Shown here piece by piece: positions 61,786 to 64,000 of a DNA stretch of 64,000 nucleotides. A program made the translations under genes and the position numbers. A model generated the notes under the pieces. The model searched no databases. It was not told the DNA's origin and saw only the letters and a list, made by a program, of their open reading frames with translations. Numbering within the stretch: position 1 is the stretch's first letter; each line of letters begins with the position of its first letter. The DNA comes from Pseudomonas sp. C2B4 (GTDB taxonomy: Bacteria > Pseudomonadota > Gammaproteobacteria > Pseudomonadales > Pseudomonadaceae): NCBI RefSeq assembly GCF_013359695.1, contig NZ_JABFMU010000028.1, positions 1 through 64,000 on the forward strand, read 5' to 3'.

Positions 61786-61811
61786 GCGAAGGGTCCGTGC
61801 CCTTCGCTTTT
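61786..61811 (+). terminator. Terminator-like hairpin between nuoF and nuoG
   Basis: GCGAAGGG-TCCGTG-CCCTTCGC with TTTT after it and AAAA before, 13 nt after the nuoF stop inside the complex I operon. Short U run, so it may attenuate, stabilise an RNA end or mark a processing site rather than end transcription. Confidence 0.55.
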
Positions 61812-61909
61812 CGTGCGATGACGCCTTTACCGGCTGTTTTGATTCGCGCGGATAACAAGATTCCATTAGCCACGCCCGCTGACACCGGGCCAACGAAGAA
61901 CTTTGAACC

Positions 61910-64000
61910 ATGGCCACTATCCACGTAGACGGCAAAGAGCTCGAAGTCGATGGGGCAGACAACCTGTTACAGGCATGTCTGTCGCTAGGCCTCGATATCC
62001 CTTATTTCTGCTGGCACCCCGCCCTTGGCAGCGTTGGCGCTTGCCGCCAGTGCGCGGTCAAGCAGTACACCGACGAGAACGACAAGCGTGGTCGGATCGT
62101 CATGTCCTGCATGACCCCCGCCACCGACGGCAGCTGGATCTCCATCGACGACGAAGAAGCGAAAGTATTCCGCGCCAGCGTCGTTGAATGGCTGATGACC
62201 AACCACCCTCACGACTGCCCGGTCTGTGAGGAAGGCGGTCACTGCCACCTGCAAGACATGACGGTAATGACCGGCCACAACGAGCGCCGTTACCGCTTCA
62301 CCAAGCGTACCCACCAGAACCAGCAACTGGGCCCGTTCATTTCCCACGAGATGAACCGCTGCATCGCTTGCTACCGCTGCGTGCGCTTCTATAAGGACTA
62401 CGCCGGCGGCACCGACCTCGGTGTGTTCGGCGCCCACGACAACGTGTACTTCGGTCGCGTTGAAGACGGCACCCTGGAAAGCGAGTTCTCCGGCAACCTC
62501 ACCGAGGTCTGCCCGACCGGTGTGTTCACCGACAAGACTCACTCCGAGCGCTACAACCGCAAGTGGGACATGCAGTTCTCGCCGAGCATCTGTCATGGCT
62601 GCTCCAGCGGTTGCAACATCTCCCCGGGCGAGCGTTACGGTGAACTGCGTCGCATCGAAAACCGTTTCAACGGTTCGGTTAACCAGTACTTCCTGTGCGA
62701 CCGTGGCCGTTTCGGCTATGGCTACGTCAACCGCAAGGACCGCCCGCGTCAGCCTCTGCTGGCCAACGGCGCCAAGCTGACCCTCGACGAAGCACTGGAT
62801 AAAGCCGCCGACCTGCTGCGCGGTCGCAACATCGTCGGTATCGGTTCGCCTCGCGCCAGCCTCGAAAGCAACTACGCGTTGCGCGAACTGGTCGGCGCCG
62901 AGCACTTCTATTCCGGTATCGAAGCCTCCGAACTGGAGCGCATCCGTCTGGTACTGCAGGTGCTGAAAGACAGCCCGCTGCCTGTGCCGAACATGCGCGA
63001 TATCGAAGACCACGACGCCGTGTTCGTCCTCGGTGAAGACCTGACCCAGACAGCCGCACGCATGGCCCTGGCCCTGCGTCAGTCGGTCAAAGGTAAAGCT
63101 GAAGACATGGCCGACGCCATGCGCGTCCAGCCTTGGCTCGACGCCGCGGTGAAGAACATCGGTCAGCACGCGCTGAACCCGCTGTTCATCGCCAGCCTGG
63201 CTGAAACCAAGCTCGACGACATCGCCGAAGAGTGCGTTCACGCCGCGCCTGACGACCTGGCCCGCATCGGTTTCGCCGTGGCACACGCCCTCGACGCCAG
63301 CGCTCCAGCCGTTGAAGGCCTGGACGCTGAAGCTCTTGAGCTGGCCAAGCGCATTGCCGACGCCCTGCTCGCCGCCAAGCGTCCGCTGATCATCGCCGGT
63401 ACTTCGCTGGGCTCCAAAGCCCTGATCGAAGCCGCAGCGAACATCGCCAAGGCCCTGAAGCTGCGCGAGAAGAACGGTTCCATCAGCCTGATCGTGCCGG
63501 AGGCCAACAGCCTCGGCCTGGCCATGCTCGGTGGCGAATCGGTCGACGCTGCGCTGCAAGCCGTGATCGATGGCAAGGCCGACGCCATCGTCGTGCTGGA
63601 AAACGATCTGTACACCCGCACCGACAAAGCCCGTGTCGATGCTGCCCTGACCGCCGCGAAAGTGGTGATCGTGGCTGACCATCAGAAGACCGCCACCAGC
63701 GATCGTGCACACCTGGTCCTGCCAGCCGCCAGCTTCGCCGAAGGCGACGGTACCCTGGTCAGCCAGGAAGGCCGCGCCCAGCGCTTCTTCCAGGTGTTCG
63801 ATCCGAAGTACATGGATGCAAGCATCCTGGTTCACGAAGGCTGGCGCTGGCTGCATGCCCTGCGCGCTACCCTGCTGAACCAGCCGATCGACTGGACCCA
63901 GCTGGACCACGCCACTGCTGCGGTGGCTGCAAGCACGCCGCAACTGAACCGCATCGTCGATGCCGCACCGTCCGCCGCGTTCCGCATCAAGGGCATGAAA
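61910..64000 (+). CDS. nuoG: NADH-quinone oxidoreductase subunit G (5' part, runs off the window)
   Basis: 697 codons visible with no stop; the gene continues past the end. [2Fe-2S] ligands Cys34, Cys45, Cys48, Cys67 (YFCWHPALGSVGACRQC, VMSC); the N5 cluster region HPHDCPVCEEGGHC at 99-112; then CIACYRCVRFYKDY and CHGCSSGC for further [4Fe-4S] clusters; molybdopterin-like domain after. ATG chosen by the conserved start MATIHVDGKELEV. Confidence 0.95.
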   Translation, partial: MATIHVDGKELEVDGADNLLQACLSLGLDIPYFCWHPALGSVGACRQCAVKQYTDENDKRGRIVMSCMTPATDGSWISIDDEEAKVFRASVVEWLMTNHPHDCPVCEEGGHCHLQDMTVMTGHNERRYRFTKRTHQNQQLGPFISHEMNRCIACYRCVRFYKDYAGGTDLGVFGAHDNVYFGRVEDGTLESEFSGNLTEVCPTGVFTDKTHSERYNRKWDMQFSPSICHGCSSGCNISPGERYGELRRIENRFNGSVNQYFLCDRGRFGYGYVNRKDRPRQPLLANGAKLTLDEALDKAADLLRGRNIVGIGSPRASLESNYALRELVGAEHFYSGIEASELERIRLVLQVLKDSPLPVPNMRDIEDHDAVFVLGEDLTQTAARMALALRQSVKGKAEDMADAMRVQPWLDAAVKNIGQHALNPLFIASLAETKLDDIAEECVHAAPDDLARIGFAVAHALDASAPAVEGLDAEALELAKRIADALLAAKRPLIIAGTSLGSKALIEAAANIAKALKLREKNGSISLIVPEANSLGLAMLGGESVDAALQAVIDGKADAIVVLENDLYTRTDKARVDAALTAAKVVIVADHQKTATSDRAHLVLPAASFAEGDGTLVSQEGRAQRFFQVFDPKYMDASILVHEGWRWLHALRATLLNQPIDWTQLDHATAAVAASTPQLNRIVDAAPSAAFRIKGMK

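Noticed and set aside
37132..61909. tRNA genes in the intergenic gaps
   Set aside because: Searched by eye for the GGTTCGAATCC-like T-arm and cloverleaf in each gap; none found.

Overview
The window reads as chromosome of a fluorescent Pseudomonas, most likely the P. fluorescens group. Three things point there: high GC; many copies of the short palindrome GTGGGAGCGAGC[CT]TGCTCGCG, usually as facing pairs (REPINs); and a core gene order that, from memory, matches the P. aeruginosa block from tusDCBE through cysG, serS, ftsK, trxB, infA, clpA, icd/idh, purB and aceA to nuo. The fused nuoCD gene and the two unrelated NADP isocitrate dehydrogenases side by side also fit Pseudomonas.

Region 1 (about 0.4-20.4 kb) is accessory and catabolic. 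It holds three separate gene sets, each built around an NCS1-family permease. Set A (386-7431) is a minus-strand operon of ureohydrolase, aldehyde dehydrogenase, NCS1 permease and choline-dehydrogenase-like GMC oxidoreductase, with a divergent LysR gene. It could take up a guanidino alcohol, oxidise it to the acid and release urea. Set B (10393-14960) is a LuxR-type regulator, a lipoprotein amidohydrolase and an NCS1 permease. Set C (16297-19740) is an NCS1 permease translationally coupled to a nitrilase-superfamily amidase, with a divergent LysR gene. The two LysR proteins and the permeases of sets A and C are close relatives. Between the sets lie a VanX-like D,D-dipeptidase coupled to a YkuD-type protein, a sterol-desaturase-like membrane protein whose 3' end runs through a REPIN, a ChaC protein and an isochorismatase-type hydrolase.

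Region 2 (20.4-25.8 kb) is mixed small genes: a broken gamma-glutamyltransferase remnant, ogt, a DUF5675-like gene, nudK, hemerythrin, a GNAT, a small lipoprotein, a DUF6388-like gene and a YoaK-type membrane protein.

Region 3 (25.9-56.3 kb) is conserved core: tusDCBE-ybiB for tRNA thiolation, a glutathionyl-hydroquinone reductase, then on the minus strand ftsK-lolA-rarA-crcB-serS-cysG, then trxB, aat-bpt-infA, clpA/clpS, cspD, the divergent icd/idh pair, a nudJ-like gene, mnmA-hflD, purB, roxA-GNAT, a small secretin-like exported protein and aceA. Region 4 (56.9 kb to the end) is the start of the complex I operon, nuoA-B-CD-E-F-G; nuoG runs off the edge.

No tRNA, rRNA, CRISPR array, prophage or insertion sequence was recognised. 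The repeats are REP-type and sit between genes, except one that has lengthened a coding sequence. The strongest candidate for an undescribed system is the set A operon. Other leads are the three NCS1 modules together, a TGTAGTG/CACTACA operator before aceA, a perfect inverted repeat next to a promoter-like motif before nuoA, and a terminator-like hairpin between nuoF and nuoG.
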